Origin: an uncultured Clostridia bacterium
GTDB lineage: Bacteria > Bacillota > Clostridia > Oscillospirales > Ruminococcaceae
Reading direction: 5' to 3'
Length of the DNA stretch: 64,000 nucleotides
NCBI GenBank assembly: GCA_947624575.1
Contig: CANQKY010000002.1
Location: 1-64,000, forward strand
A program made the translations under genes and the position numbers. How positions within the stretch are numbered: the stretch's first letter is position 1; each line of letters begins with the position of its first letter. The notes under the pieces are model-generated. The model was not told where the DNA came from. It saw only the letters and a list, made by a program, of their open reading frames with translations, and made no database searches. Positions 52,663 through 61,398 of the stretch are shown piece by piece.

Positions 52663-53417
52663 ATGCCGACCTGCACACGCATATTCTTCCCGATATGGAC
52701 GACGGGGCGACCTCGATAGAGGACGCCCTGACCCTTTTGCGGCGGGAACTGGCAGGCGGGATCGACACCGTTGCTTTAACCTCCCATTTTTGCACCGACT
52801 GGGATTCCGTGGACGAATATGTAACACGGCGCGACCGTTCGTTTCGCCAGTTACAGCAGGCGGTGCAGGAAGCGGGACTGCCGATCAAGCTGATTCCGGC
52901 GGCGGAGGTCATGTACTCCTCAGCATTATCCGATACCGATCTGACCCCGCTTTGCTATGCGGGTACGAGAACTCTGTTGATCGAGCTGCTCCCCAATGCT
53001 TATCCGGCGGGCTTCGAGCGGTTTCTGTTCCAAATGGGCACCAAGGGCTACACCGTTTTGATCGCGCATATCGATCGATATCCCTACCTGCTCGAAAGCC
53101 CTCGGCTGCTTTGCCAATGGGTGAAGCAGGGCTGTTGGTGCCATGTGAACGCAAGCGCATTGCTCTATCACCGGAGAACGCTTGCCTTTACCGCTGCCGC
53201 CGTCCGCCACGGACTGGTACATCTGATCGCCAGCGACACCCACAGCATTGAAAAACGTCCGCCCCTTTTGCAGGAAGCCTATGCCCTGCTTCAAAAACAC
53301 TGCGGCGACAAACGGGTGGCAGAGCTGCAAAAAAATCCAGAGCGGCTCCTTTCCTCCCAAAAGCTGCTGGCACCTCCCCCGAGCGAGATCAAAAAACTGT
53401 TTGGCATATACCGATAA
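52659..53417 (+). CDS. Manganese-dependent protein-tyrosine phosphatase (CpsB/YwqE type)
   Basis: A 252-aa PHP-fold phosphatase. DLHTHILPDMDDGA is the family metal motif; further ligands lie in TSHFCT, AAEVMYS, IAHIDRYPYL and ASDTHS. It removes phosphate from the BY-kinase encoded just upstream (ATGA overlap). Closes the three-gene operon; no polymerase, flippase or glycosyltransferase gene follows. Confidence 0.93.
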   Translation: MNADLHTHILPDMDDGATSIEDALTLLRRELAGGIDTVALTSHFCTDWDSVDEYVTRRDRSFRQLQQAVQEAGLPIKLIPAAEVMYSSALSDTDLTPLCYAGTRTLLIELLPNAYPAGFERFLFQMGTKGYTVLIAHIDRYPYLLESPRLLCQWVKQGCWCHVNASALLYHRRTLAFTAAAVRHGLVHLIASDTHSIEKRPPLLQEAYALLQKHCGDKRVAELQKNPERLLSSQKLLAPPPSEIKKLFGIYR

Positions 53418-53448
53418 AGCGGAAGATAGCTTGTCTTCCGCTTTTTTT
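53416..53448 (+). terminator. Terminator of the tyrosine-kinase module
   Basis: Perfect 10-bp stem AAGCGGAAGA / TCTTCCGCTT with a T run, overlapping the stop codon. Confidence 0.93.
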
Positions 53449-53450
53449 AT

Positions 53451-53479
53451 TTGACAAGGTGGATTTTGACTGGTATAAT
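53451..53479 (+). promoter_or_regulatory. Consensus sigma-A promoter of marR-ABC operon
   Basis: TTGACA, 17 nt, TATAAT, a perfect consensus, immediately after the preceding terminator. Confidence 0.95.
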
Positions 53480-53500
53480 TAGTTAGATAGCTAACTAATT
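53477..53500 (+). promoter_or_regulatory. Probable MarR autoregulatory operator
   Basis: Perfect inverted repeat AATTAGTTAG ATAG CTAACTAATT covering the end of the -10 box and the start point. Dyads of this size are typical MarR sites; repressor binding would block RNA polymerase on this strong promoter. Confidence 0.85.
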
Positions 53501-53523
53501 ATTTCGACGAAAGGGGCTTTTAC

Positions 53524-53961
53524 ATGAACGAGCCGAATACCTCCAAGCTGATCTTGGACCTTGCGCGGTATTTTGAAAGAGAGGTGCGAAAGGAAGCCGA
53601 TCCGCTCGGTATGCGGCACTCCTACCGCCGCCTGCTCCCCATTCTCGCCCGCAACGATGGGGTCAGCCAGTACTTTCTGGTGCAGGAAACCGGTCTCCGC
53701 GCGCCCACCATCAGCGTCACACTACGAAGCATGGAGGAGCGCGGGTTGATTACCCGCACCCAAAATCCCGATGACAAGCGGGAAATCCTCATCTCGCTGA
53801 CCGATGAGGGGCGTATGCTGGATCAAGCCGTCCGCCGACTGATCCGCCGAAACGAACAGAAGATCGAATCCGCACTGGACGATGCGGATCGCGCCGAGCT
53901 CTGCCGGCTTCTGATCAAAATGAAAACGGCGCTCGGTGTGCCGGAAAGGGTGAAAGAATGA
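53524..53961 (+). CDS. MarR-family transcriptional regulator
   Basis: A 145-aa winged-helix protein. Recognition helix region VQETGLRAPTISVTLRSMEERGLI and the wing TRTQNPDDKREILISLTDEG (conserved DxRxxxL variant) are clear. It most likely represses its own operon, which encodes the two ABC half-transporters, and releases on an unknown ligand. Stop overlaps the first transporter by 4 nt. Confidence 0.93.
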   Translation: MNEPNTSKLILDLARYFEREVRKEADPLGMRHSYRRLLPILARNDGVSQYFLVQETGLRAPTISVTLRSMEERGLITRTQNPDDKREILISLTDEGRMLDQAVRRLIRRNEQKIESALDDADRAELCRLLIKMKTALGVPERVKE

Positions 53962-55685
53962 AGCTGATACAGTTTATCAAGCCCTACCGGAAGCTATTTA
54001 TATTGGTGCCGCTGTGCATGGTGGTCGAGATCATGGCGGAGCTGTTTCAGCCGATGCTGATGTCGAGGATCGTGGACGAGGGCGTGCTTGCCTACAATCT
54101 TCCGCTGGTGATCCGCACCGGACTGCTGATGCTGGGGCTTGCCCTGATCGGCGGGCTGGGCGGCGCTACAGCAGGCGTGATCGGCAGCGTTGCTTCCCAG
54201 AGCTTCGGCAAGGACCTGCGGGACGCCACCTTTCATAAGGTGATGCAGCTTTCCTTTGAGCAGACCGACCGGTTTACCACCGGTTCGCTGGTCACAAGGC
54301 TGACCAACGACATCACGGCGGTGCAGGACTTATCCAACACCGTCACCCGCGGCATGGTACGCACCCTGTTCCAGTTTTTCGGCGGAATCGTTATGATGCT
54401 GAGCCTCAATGTGCGGTTTGGGCTGGTGCTGGTCTGCTCCCTGCCGATCCAGATTCTGCTGATCGTACTGCTTTTATGGAAAGCAAGCCCGCTGTACCTG
54501 CTGGTGCAGACCAGACTGGATCGGGTCAACTCGGTGGTGCAGGAAAATGTGACCGGCGCACGGGTGGTCAAAGCCTATGTGCGGGAGGATTACGAGACGA
54601 GCCGGTTTCGCAAAGCGAATCTGGCATTGACCGACACCAACCTGAAGGTGCAGAAGCTGATGGCGACCCTAAACCCCATTCTGATGGTCGTGATGAACAT
54701 CTCGGTGATCGCGATCATTTTGATCGGCGGCTTTCAGACCGAGGCAAGGCAGATGCAGGTCGGGCAGGTCATGGCGGCGATCACCTATATCACCCAGATT
54801 TTGATGTCGATGATGTCGGTCGGCATGATGTTCCAGAACTTTACCCGTGCCTATGCCTCCGCTTCCCGTATTCGGGAGGTGCTGAACACCGATCCGGTCA
54901 TTCGCAGCGGCGAAAGGCAGCTTACTTCGGGACGGGGCGTCATCGAATTTCGCGATGTCTCCTTCCACTATCCCGGCTTTCAAAACCGCCCCGTTTTGCA
55001 AGACATCAGCTTCACGGTCAAGTCGGGCGAAACGGTTGCAATACTCGGCGCGACCGGTTCGGGCAAGACCTCGCTGTTACAGCTGATCCCCCGCTTTTAC
55101 GACGTCAACACCGGCAGCATCACCCTCGACGGTGCGGATATCCGCTCCTATACGCTGGAAAGCCTGCGAAGCCATATCGGATTTGTGCTCCAGAAAAGCG
55201 AGCTGTTTTCGGGCACTGTGCGGGAAAATCTCCTTTGGGGGAACAGCGACGCGACCGATGAGGAAATCCGCCATGCCGCGCAAATCGCCCAGGCGGAGGA
55301 GTTTATCTTAGGCTTTCACAGCGGATACGATTCTGTCATCTCGGAAAAGGGCGCTTCCCTTTCGGGCGGGCAGAAACAGCGGCTTGCGATTGCCCGTGCG
55401 ATCCTCAAAAAGCCGGATATTCTGGTATTTGACGATGCGACCTCGGCGCTCGACCTCGGCACCGAGGCAAAGCTGCGCGCCGCTTTGCGGGAGGAAATGA
55501 AGAATGTGACGATCCTGATGGTCGCACAGCGGATCGCCAGCATTCGGCACGCCGACCGAATTTTAGTGCTGGAAAACGGCGAGATCGCCGCTTCCGGCAC
55601 TCATGACGAACTATTAAGAACAAGCGAGATTTACCGTGACATCTATGACTCGCAGATGCGGGAGGAGGTGACCGAAAATGGCTGA
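53958..55685 (+). CDS. ABC exporter half-transporter with degenerate ATP site
   Basis: A 575-aa type IV exporter half: six membrane segments (1-310) and a nucleotide-binding domain with Walker A LGATGSGKTSLLQL, signature LSGGQKQRLAIAR, Walker B ILVFDDATSALD and H-loop MVAQRIASI. The catalytic Glu is Asp and the H-loop His is Gln, the pattern of the degenerate partner in heterodimers such as TM287/288 or BmrCD. It overlaps the second half by 8 nt. Confidence 0.94.
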   Translation: MKLIQFIKPYRKLFILVPLCMVVEIMAELFQPMLMSRIVDEGVLAYNLPLVIRTGLLMLGLALIGGLGGATAGVIGSVASQSFGKDLRDATFHKVMQLSFEQTDRFTTGSLVTRLTNDITAVQDLSNTVTRGMVRTLFQFFGGIVMMLSLNVRFGLVLVCSLPIQILLIVLLLWKASPLYLLVQTRLDRVNSVVQENVTGARVVKAYVREDYETSRFRKANLALTDTNLKVQKLMATLNPILMVVMNISVIAIILIGGFQTEARQMQVGQVMAAITYITQILMSMMSVGMMFQNFTRAYASASRIREVLNTDPVIRSGERQLTSGRGVIEFRDVSFHYPGFQNRPVLQDISFTVKSGETVAILGATGSGKTSLLQLIPRFYDVNTGSITLDGADIRSYTLESLRSHIGFVLQKSELFSGTVRENLLWGNSDATDEEIRHAAQIAQAEEFILGFHSGYDSVISEKGASLSGGQKQRLAIARAILKKPDILVFDDATSALDLGTEAKLRAALREEMKNVTILMVAQRIASIRHADRILVLENGEIAASGTHDELLRTSEIYRDIYDSQMREEVTENG

Positions 55686-57519
55686 TACCAATCCGCCCCG
55701 TGTACCGATCGGTCCGGGTCGCCGCGGCGGTCCGCCCGGTGCGGTGACGGTCGAAAAGGCGCAGAATGTAAAGGGTACTGCCAAACGGCTTTTGATCTAC
55801 CTCGGAAAGAGCAAACGGTTGCTCTTTATCCTGCTGGGCGTTGTACTGATCGTCACCCTGTTGGGGCTTCTCGCCCCCGTTTTGCAGCAGCGGGCGATCG
55901 ACGTGATCGCCGCCTGTGTCCAGACCAATCTGCCGCTTCAGGTGGAGCGTCTGCTCCGGCTTTTGGTTTTACTGCTGATCTCCTACCTGCTTTCCTCCTT
56001 CTGCACCTTTATTCAGGGGATCGCGGCGGCAAATCTCTCCCAGAACACCGTCCGCACCATGCGGGACGATCTCTTTATCCGGTTAAGCCGTCTCCCGATC
56101 AAATATCTTGACACCCACCCCCATGGCGACATCATGAGCCGCATGACAAACGATGTGGAGAGTATATCCAACACCGTTTCCACCTCGATTGCCTCGCTGA
56201 TCTCGGGGAGCCTGACCGTAGTGGGGACCCTCATCATCATGCTGATTTACAGCCCGCTTCTGACCCTCATCAGCATGATCACGGTGCTGCTCACCGTTTT
56301 GGTGACCACCCGTATGTCCCGCTATATGCGGAAGTACTTCCCGAAGCAGCAGAAATATCTCGGCATCTTAAACGGACACATTGAGGAAATGGTGATCGGC
56401 TACCGGACGGTGGTCGCCTTCGGACGGGAGGAGGAAGCGGAGCACCAATTCGGCAGCATCAACAAAAAGCTCAAAAAATACGGCATCAGGGCGCAGGCAC
56501 TGGGCGGCACCATGGGTCCGCTGATGATGTTTATCAGCAATCTGGGCTTCCTCATCATCGCCGCATTCGGCGGCTGGTTTGCCATTGAGGGGTGGATCAG
56601 CGTCGGCACCATCGCCGCGTTTATCCAATACTCCAAGCAGTTCACCCGTCCGCTGCACGAGCTTGCCAATCAGTACGCCCAAATTCAGACCGCCATTGCG
56701 GGCGCGGAACGGGTATTCGCCGTCATGGACGAAAAATCGGAGATCGACGAGGGCAATGTCCCCCACACTGCCGAAGATGTAATCGGCAACATCGATTTTT
56801 CCCATATCCATTTCTCCTACAAGGAGGGCGAGCCGGTCCTGAAGGATTTCGATTTGCAGGTGAAGCCGGGCGAAACGGTTGCTCTGGTCGGCGCGACCGG
56901 CTCGGGCAAAACCACCGTCGTCAATCTGTTGACCCGCTTTTATGAGGTGGATCAGGGCGTGATCCGGCTGGACGATATTCCGATTCGGGAGATCAAAAAG
57001 GACGAGCTGCGCAAAAGCATTGCGATCGTGTTACAGGACACCGTGATTTTTGCCGATACCATTGCCAATAATATTCGGTACGGCAGAGAGGACGCGACCG
57101 ACGAGGCAGTGGTCCGTGCGGCACGTTTGGCGCGTGTTGACCGCTTTGCCGAGCGAATGAACGAGGGCTATGATACCATGCTGACCGAGGGCGGCGGCAA
57201 TCTAAGCCAGGGGCAGCGTCAGCTGATCGCCATTGCCCGTGCGGTACTGGCGGACCCGAAAATCCTGATTTTGGACGAAGCGACCTCCAACATCGACACC
57301 CGCACCGAGGTGTATATCCAGGAGGCGATGATCGCCCTGATGAAAGGGCGCACCAGCCTGATCATCGCGCACCGGCTTTCCACCATTCGGGACGCCGACC
57401 GGATCATCGTACTGGAGGACGGTAAGATTGCCGAAGCGGGCAGCCATGAGCAGCTTCTCGCGCAAAAGGGCTGTTATTACCGGCTTTATCAAAACCAGTT
57501 CGCGGGCTTTGCAACCTGA
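55678..57519 (+). CDS. ABC exporter half-transporter with consensus ATP site
   Basis: A 613-aa partner of the preceding gene: an N-terminal extension of about 35 residues (Pro/Gly-rich, PRVPIGPGRRGGPPGA), six membrane segments, and an NBD with Walker A VGATGSGKTTVVNL, Walker B ILILDEATSNID and H-loop IIAHRLSTI. The signature reads LSQGQRQLIAIAR, with Gln for the second Gly of LSGGQ, as in many heterodimeric partners. The cargo is unknown; MarR control suggests drug or toxic-compound export. Its last 22 coding bases recur after the AraC gene. Confidence 0.95.
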   Translation: MADTNPPRVPIGPGRRGGPPGAVTVEKAQNVKGTAKRLLIYLGKSKRLLFILLGVVLIVTLLGLLAPVLQQRAIDVIAACVQTNLPLQVERLLRLLVLLLISYLLSSFCTFIQGIAAANLSQNTVRTMRDDLFIRLSRLPIKYLDTHPHGDIMSRMTNDVESISNTVSTSIASLISGSLTVVGTLIIMLIYSPLLTLISMITVLLTVLVTTRMSRYMRKYFPKQQKYLGILNGHIEEMVIGYRTVVAFGREEEAEHQFGSINKKLKKYGIRAQALGGTMGPLMMFISNLGFLIIAAFGGWFAIEGWISVGTIAAFIQYSKQFTRPLHELANQYAQIQTAIAGAERVFAVMDEKSEIDEGNVPHTAEDVIGNIDFSHIHFSYKEGEPVLKDFDLQVKPGETVALVGATGSGKTTVVNLLTRFYEVDQGVIRLDDIPIREIKKDELRKSIAIVLQDTVIFADTIANNIRYGREDATDEAVVRAARLARVDRFAERMNEGYDTMLTEGGGNLSQGQRQLIAIARAVLADPKILILDEATSNIDTRTEVYIQEAMIALMKGRTSLIIAHRLSTIRDADRIIVLEDGKIAEAGSHEQLLAQKGCYYRLYQNQFAGFAT

Positions 57520-57520
57520 A
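57498..57520. repeat. 23-bp direct repeat, left copy
   Basis: GTTCGCGGGCTTTGCAACCT plus GAA; it comprises the last codons and stop of the second ABC gene. The exact copy is at 58555-58577. Confidence 0.93.
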
Positions 57521-57531
57521 TGAAAGAGCCT

Positions 57532-57573
57532 GTCGCGCTCTGCGTTTTTTACGCTCGTGCGACAGCCCCAATT
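57532..57573. other. Imperfect hairpin after the ABC operon
   Basis: CTGTCGC ... GCGACAG outer stem with an inner GCGT/ACGC stem around a T-rich loop. There is no T-tail after the stem; a possible terminator remnant or repeat fragment. Confidence 0.4.
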
Positions 57574-57642
57574 TCACAACCGAGGTAAAGATTTTGCCTG
57601 TCTGCATCTGTTATACTGATGGCAGAAAGGAGGCAGCACCCC

Positions 57643-58539
57643 ATGCAGGAATGGATCAAAGCCGCACAGCGGCTGATTGATTGGATCGACGAACACGCAG
57701 CGGAAAATCCGTCTCTATCTGAGATATCACAGCAGATTGGATATTCTCCTTACTACTGTTCGGTGCAGTTCCATCGAATCTGCGGAATGACCATTCGGGA
57801 CTACACCGCAAAACGACGGCTGGCCATGGCAGCCCTTGCTTTGCGGGATACCGATACGCCGATTGTGGAAATCGCGTTGGAATATGGGTTCTCGTCACAA
57901 ACGGCGCTGACAAGAGCCTTTCGCGCCGCATACCGAATTTCCCCATCAGGTTATCGAAAGCACCCGACTCCCATTCCCATTCTCTGCCGCAAGGTCGTAC
58001 TGACCCCCTTTCTAATAAATCGAAATGGAGATGTAGACATGAGCCATTTATCTATTCCCACGGTGCGGGTGGAGTATATCCCCGCGCATAAGTACCTCGG
58101 CGTCTATCGGCGCAGTGAGACAAAGGACGGTCCGATCTGGCCGGGGCATGACTGCGATCTGCTGACCGGAATCGTGACCAGTCTGCCGGAAACAGACCGG
58201 ATCGTGACCGCCCATACCGCCGGTTGGGTCAATCGTAACGGTAAACGGAGCTATTTCTACGGCGCTGGTATCGCTTCGGAGCAGACCGGTATCACAATAC
58301 CCGAAGGATTCGAGCTGCGTGGTGAGTTTCCAGGCAGTTACTATCTGGTGTTCTCTCACCCGCCTTTTGCCTATCTGGAAGATAACGATGAGGTCATGCG
58401 TCGGGTAGAAGAAACGGCGTGGAACTTTGACCCGACGGAGATGGGCTTTGCGTGGAACGAAGAGGAATGCCAGTGCTACCAGCGGCATTATCCAGAGGGA
58501 CTGGGATACCAGGTTCTGCGACCGGTCAAGAAGCTGTAA
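57643..58539 (+). CDS. AraC-family regulator with GyrI-like ligand-binding domain
   Basis: A 298-aa protein. N-terminal double HTH of AraC type (residues 1-110: ISQQIGYSPYYCSVQFHRICG; IVEIALEYGFSSQTALTRAFRAAYRISPSGYRK), then a GyrI-like/BmrR-like effector domain (about 130-295, VEYIPAHKYLGVYRR...FPGSYYLVFSHPPF). This is the Rob/SoxS-like layout with a small-molecule sensor, often controlling multidrug transporters. AAAGGAGG precedes ATG 57643. Base composition is AT-richer than its neighbours, and the gene is bounded by 23-bp direct repeats. Confidence 0.9.
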   Translation: MQEWIKAAQRLIDWIDEHAAENPSLSEISQQIGYSPYYCSVQFHRICGMTIRDYTAKRRLAMAALALRDTDTPIVEIALEYGFSSQTALTRAFRAAYRISPSGYRKHPTPIPILCRKVVLTPFLINRNGDVDMSHLSIPTVRVEYIPAHKYLGVYRRSETKDGPIWPGHDCDLLTGIVTSLPETDRIVTAHTAGWVNRNGKRSYFYGAGIASEQTGITIPEGFELRGEFPGSYYLVFSHPPFAYLEDNDEVMRRVEETAWNFDPTEMGFAWNEEECQCYQRHYPEGLGYQVLRPVKKL

Positions 58540-58554
58540 CAAAAGAAGAAATCC

Positions 58555-58577
58555 GTTCGCGGGCTTTGCAACCTGAA
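58555..58577. repeat. 23-bp direct repeat, right copy
   Basis: Exact duplicate of 57498-57520, located between the AraC stop and the following terminator; here it is non-coding. Confidence 0.93.
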
Positions 58578-58586
58578 AAAATCCAC

Positions 58587-58625
58587 AAAAAGAGGGCGTT
58601 CTCATGATGAGAACGCCCTTCTTTG
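58587..58625. terminator. Bidirectional terminator between AraC and GH3 genes
   Basis: AGGGCGTTCTCA / TGAGAACGCCCT perfect 12-bp stem with 3-nt loop, A-rich on the left and T-rich on the right. It ends the AraC (+) and GH3 (-) transcripts. Confidence 0.9.
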
Positions 58626-58627
58626 TG

Positions 58628-61348
58628 TCACGGTATGATCTCGCAGGAGCGGATACGAAGTCCGGCTTCCGCGGCGAAAAAGCGGAGATAGACCGTGCCG
58701 TTTGCAAACAGCTCAAACTCCACCGTTTTCCCTTTTCGCTCTCGCCCGCTGAGGGTAACGCTTCCGAGCAGCTCGGTACCCTGAAAGATCGACAGCGGCA
58801 GTTGAGCAAGATCATCGGGGCTTTCACTTTGCAAAACCATTTTCAGCAGATGCCTTCCCCGCTTTTGCAGGGTGACCGCAAAGACAACGCTTTCCCCTTT
58901 TTCGCTTCCAAATCCGCCAAGGTCAAGAACCGCCGGTGTGACGCCGTTCGATTTGGCATGGCGAATCTGATCCTCACTGTCCCCAAAGGCGGCGGCAACG
59001 GTGATCTTTTTCCTCCCCTGCATCGAAGGAGAACGCATCAGAAACCGGCAGATATTTTCGGCGGCGCGCAGGTACTCCCCTCTGGTGACGCTGCCTGATG
59101 CCAGCGCCTTTTTGGAGTTATCCCGATGGGTGTTCAGCCCTGCCGAAACGGTGACCATGTAAAGATCGTTCTGGGCGCGGATCATGGCGGCGATATTGGT
59201 TCTGCTGCCGGCCTTGCCGGCATCGTTCCCCTTTGCCCACCAATCGGTCATCACCAGACCGGTATAGCCCCATTCCTTTCGCAAAATGGTGGTGAGCAGG
59301 TCATAATTGCTGGCAGACCACCAGCCGTTGACGGGATTGTAGCTTGTCATGACCGAGTAAGCGCCGCCCTCTTTTACCGCGATCTCAAAGCCTTTTAAGT
59401 ACAGCTCGCGAAGCGCGCGTTCGGACAGGACGGATTCGGCGTCATGCCGGTGATGCTCCTGATTGTTGCAGGCAAAATGCTTGACCGTACCGGTCACGCC
59501 ATGAGGGTGCATACCCGAAAGCTCCGCCGCCGCCATTTTTCCGGTGAGGAGCGGGTCCTCGGAGTAATACTCAAAATTCCGTCCGCACAGCGGGTGCCGG
59601 TGAAGATTCATACCGGGACCGAGCAGAGTGTCGATCTGGTTTTGACGCAATTCCAGGGCGGTATAGCCGTAGAGCTCTTTCACCAATTCGGTATCAAAGC
59701 TGCACGCCTGACAGGTGGCGCTCGGAAGCGAAAAGGCAATCGTACCGCAGTCCAGCCGAATACCGCTCGGACCGTCGGTACAGCAGGCGATCGGAATACC
59801 GAACTCCTGCAAGCGTTTGGTCACGCCGCCAAACGCACCGGCGGAACCGGGCGTGACCTTGGGCGAGCACATACCCTCGCCTCGTACTAAGCAGGTCAAA
59901 TCCTTATCTGAAAGCTGATCCACAAATGCCGAAAGGGGTACCTTCCCTGCCGCCACATCGCGCAGGCGGTAGCCGAGATCGCCGGTAGAAGGACGGGCGG
60001 CAGGCAGATGTCCGACACGGCGAGACATGGGATCAACCGTTTGAAGCGGTGCAGGCTCATATGCCTTTTGATAACCGCCCGCCTTTTTCTCGCCCGTTTT
60101 CAGACGGTCGAAAGCCGTCACCGGAGCGCAGGCTTCCTCCAACACCTCCAGCACGGTTTCGGGGAATGTCACGCTTCCCGCATAACCGGCACTTTTCACA
60201 TCGGCGCCGATATAAAAGCGGTACTCCCCTGCCTCCAGCACCCAGCAGGAGCGATGACCGGTTGCGCCGCTGTCATCATAAGACGCACACGCAGAAAGCG
60301 GACAGCTCATCTCGATCACACTGCTCTCGCCCGATTTCAGCGTTTTGGTTTTCAGAAAGGCGACCAGCACCCGCGACGCCTTGCCGAGCTTTCCCTGCGG
60401 CGCCTCACAATAGACCTGCACCGTCTCTTTGGAAGCGGCGCTGCCGGTATTGGTGACCCGCGCCGAAAAGTGCAGGCGCTCCCCCTGCCGTGTTGCAGAA
60501 AGGTCGTCGATCTCAAAAGTGGTATAGGTAAGCCCGTAGCCGAACGGATATGCCACCCGATCGGGCGCAAATGTCTCAAAATAACGGTAGCCGAGATAGA
60601 TATCCTCCCGATAGATATTCCGTTTTGGATCGCCGTATTGCCCTGTGGCAGGATAATCGTCCATGCTTTTGGCGATCGTATCGGCGAGCTTTCCGGTCGG
60701 CGGCGTTTTGCCGGTCAGGATATCCGCTGTACTGCGGCTCCCCTCCTGTCCGCCCTGCCAGACATAGAGCACGGCACCGGGGTGATATTCCCCCACCCAG
60801 CTCATATCCATGATATTGCCGGTATTGAGTACCACGGCGACCCGTTCAAACGCCTTGCAGACGGCTTTGAGCATTTCCCGCTCCCCGTCGGTCAGGTAAT
60901 AGCCCCCTGCCACGGCGGCAAGATCGCGGCTCTCCCCCGCTAAGCGGGCAAGCAGAATGACAGCGCCGTCGTTTTCTTCTGCCGCCTGCCCTACCAGATC
61001 GGCGGTCAGCGGCATCTCGGTCTGCGACCACGGCTCGGTCGCCCAGCCGACCCCCTTATGATAGGGGTGCGTTTTTACCCACCCCTCATAAACCGCCTTC
61101 AGCTTCTGATCCACTGTCACACTGCCGGAATCCTCCAGTGCTTCCACGATAGTCGGCACCCGTTTGGTATGCACCATACCGCCCGAACCGGTCCCGCTTT
61201 TGTGATAGTGAAGCTGGCTGCGCCCAAACACGGCGATCCGGCTCCCCTGTTCAAAGGGAAGCGTTTGATTTTCATTTTGCAGCAGCACACTGCCCGCCGC
61301 CGCCAGCTCTCTTGCCTTTGCGGCATATGCCTTACGGTCAAGCTCCAT
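58628..61348 (-). CDS. Glycoside hydrolase family 3 with permuted domain order
   Basis: A 906-aa GH3 enzyme (beta-glucosidase or related exo-glycosidase). The usual C-terminal parts come first: alpha/beta sandwich (VLLQNENQTLPFEQGSRIAVFG, about 20-280) and fibronectin-III-like domain (TYTTFEIDDLSATRQGERL, about 295-410). The (beta/alpha)8 barrel follows (about 480-780): TDGPSGIR, LGPGMNLHRHPLCGRNFEYYSEDP, KHFACNNQEHHRH and the nucleophile region GLVMTDWWA. About 110 C-terminal residues form an extra beta-rich domain. No signal peptide, so intracellular. This inverted order is known for some Ruminococcus-type GH3 enzymes. Only a short gap follows the upstream terminator, so its promoter was not located. 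Confidence 0.9.
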   Translation of the reverse strand: MELDRKAYAAKARELAAAGSVLLQNENQTLPFEQGSRIAVFGRSQLHYHKSGTGSGGMVHTKRVPTIVEALEDSGSVTVDQKLKAVYEGWVKTHPYHKGVGWATEPWSQTEMPLTADLVGQAAEENDGAVILLARLAGESRDLAAVAGGYYLTDGEREMLKAVCKAFERVAVVLNTGNIMDMSWVGEYHPGAVLYVWQGGQEGSRSTADILTGKTPPTGKLADTIAKSMDDYPATGQYGDPKRNIYREDIYLGYRYFETFAPDRVAYPFGYGLTYTTFEIDDLSATRQGERLHFSARVTNTGSAASKETVQVYCEAPQGKLGKASRVLVAFLKTKTLKSGESSVIEMSCPLSACASYDDSGATGHRSCWVLEAGEYRFYIGADVKSAGYAGSVTFPETVLEVLEEACAPVTAFDRLKTGEKKAGGYQKAYEPAPLQTVDPMSRRVGHLPAARPSTGDLGYRLRDVAAGKVPLSAFVDQLSDKDLTCLVRGEGMCSPKVTPGSAGAFGGVTKRLQEFGIPIACCTDGPSGIRLDCGTIAFSLPSATCQACSFDTELVKELYGYTALELRQNQIDTLLGPGMNLHRHPLCGRNFEYYSEDPLLTGKMAAAELSGMHPHGVTGTVKHFACNNQEHHRHDAESVLSERALRELYLKGFEIAVKEGGAYSVMTSYNPVNGWWSASNYDLLTTILRKEWGYTGLVMTDWWAKGNDAGKAGSRTNIAAMIRAQNDLYMVTVSAGLNTHRDNSKKALASGSVTRGEYLRAAENICRFLMRSPSMQGRKKITVAAAFGDSEDQIRHAKSNGVTPAVLDLGGFGSEKGESVVFAVTLQKRGRHLLKMVLQSESPDDLAQLPLSIFQGTELLGSVTLSGRERKGKTVEFELFANGTVYLRFFAAEAGLRIRSCEIIP

Positions 61349-61363
61349 TTCTTTCCCACCAAT

Positions 61364-61395
61364 CGAAAAACGGCGCAGATAGCCTGCGCCGTTTT
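61364..61395 (-). terminator. Terminator of the coaX-ECF transcript
   Basis: Minus-strand AAAACGGCGCAG / CTGCGCCGTTTT 12-bp stem with T5 tail, between the ECF S gene and the GH3 gene. Confidence 0.9.
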
Positions 61396-61398
61396 ATA

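Noticed and set aside
53524-57519. Bacteriocin or lantibiotic export cluster
   Set aside because: No precursor peptide, modification enzyme or peptidase domain was found near the ABC pair; MarR control points to general efflux.
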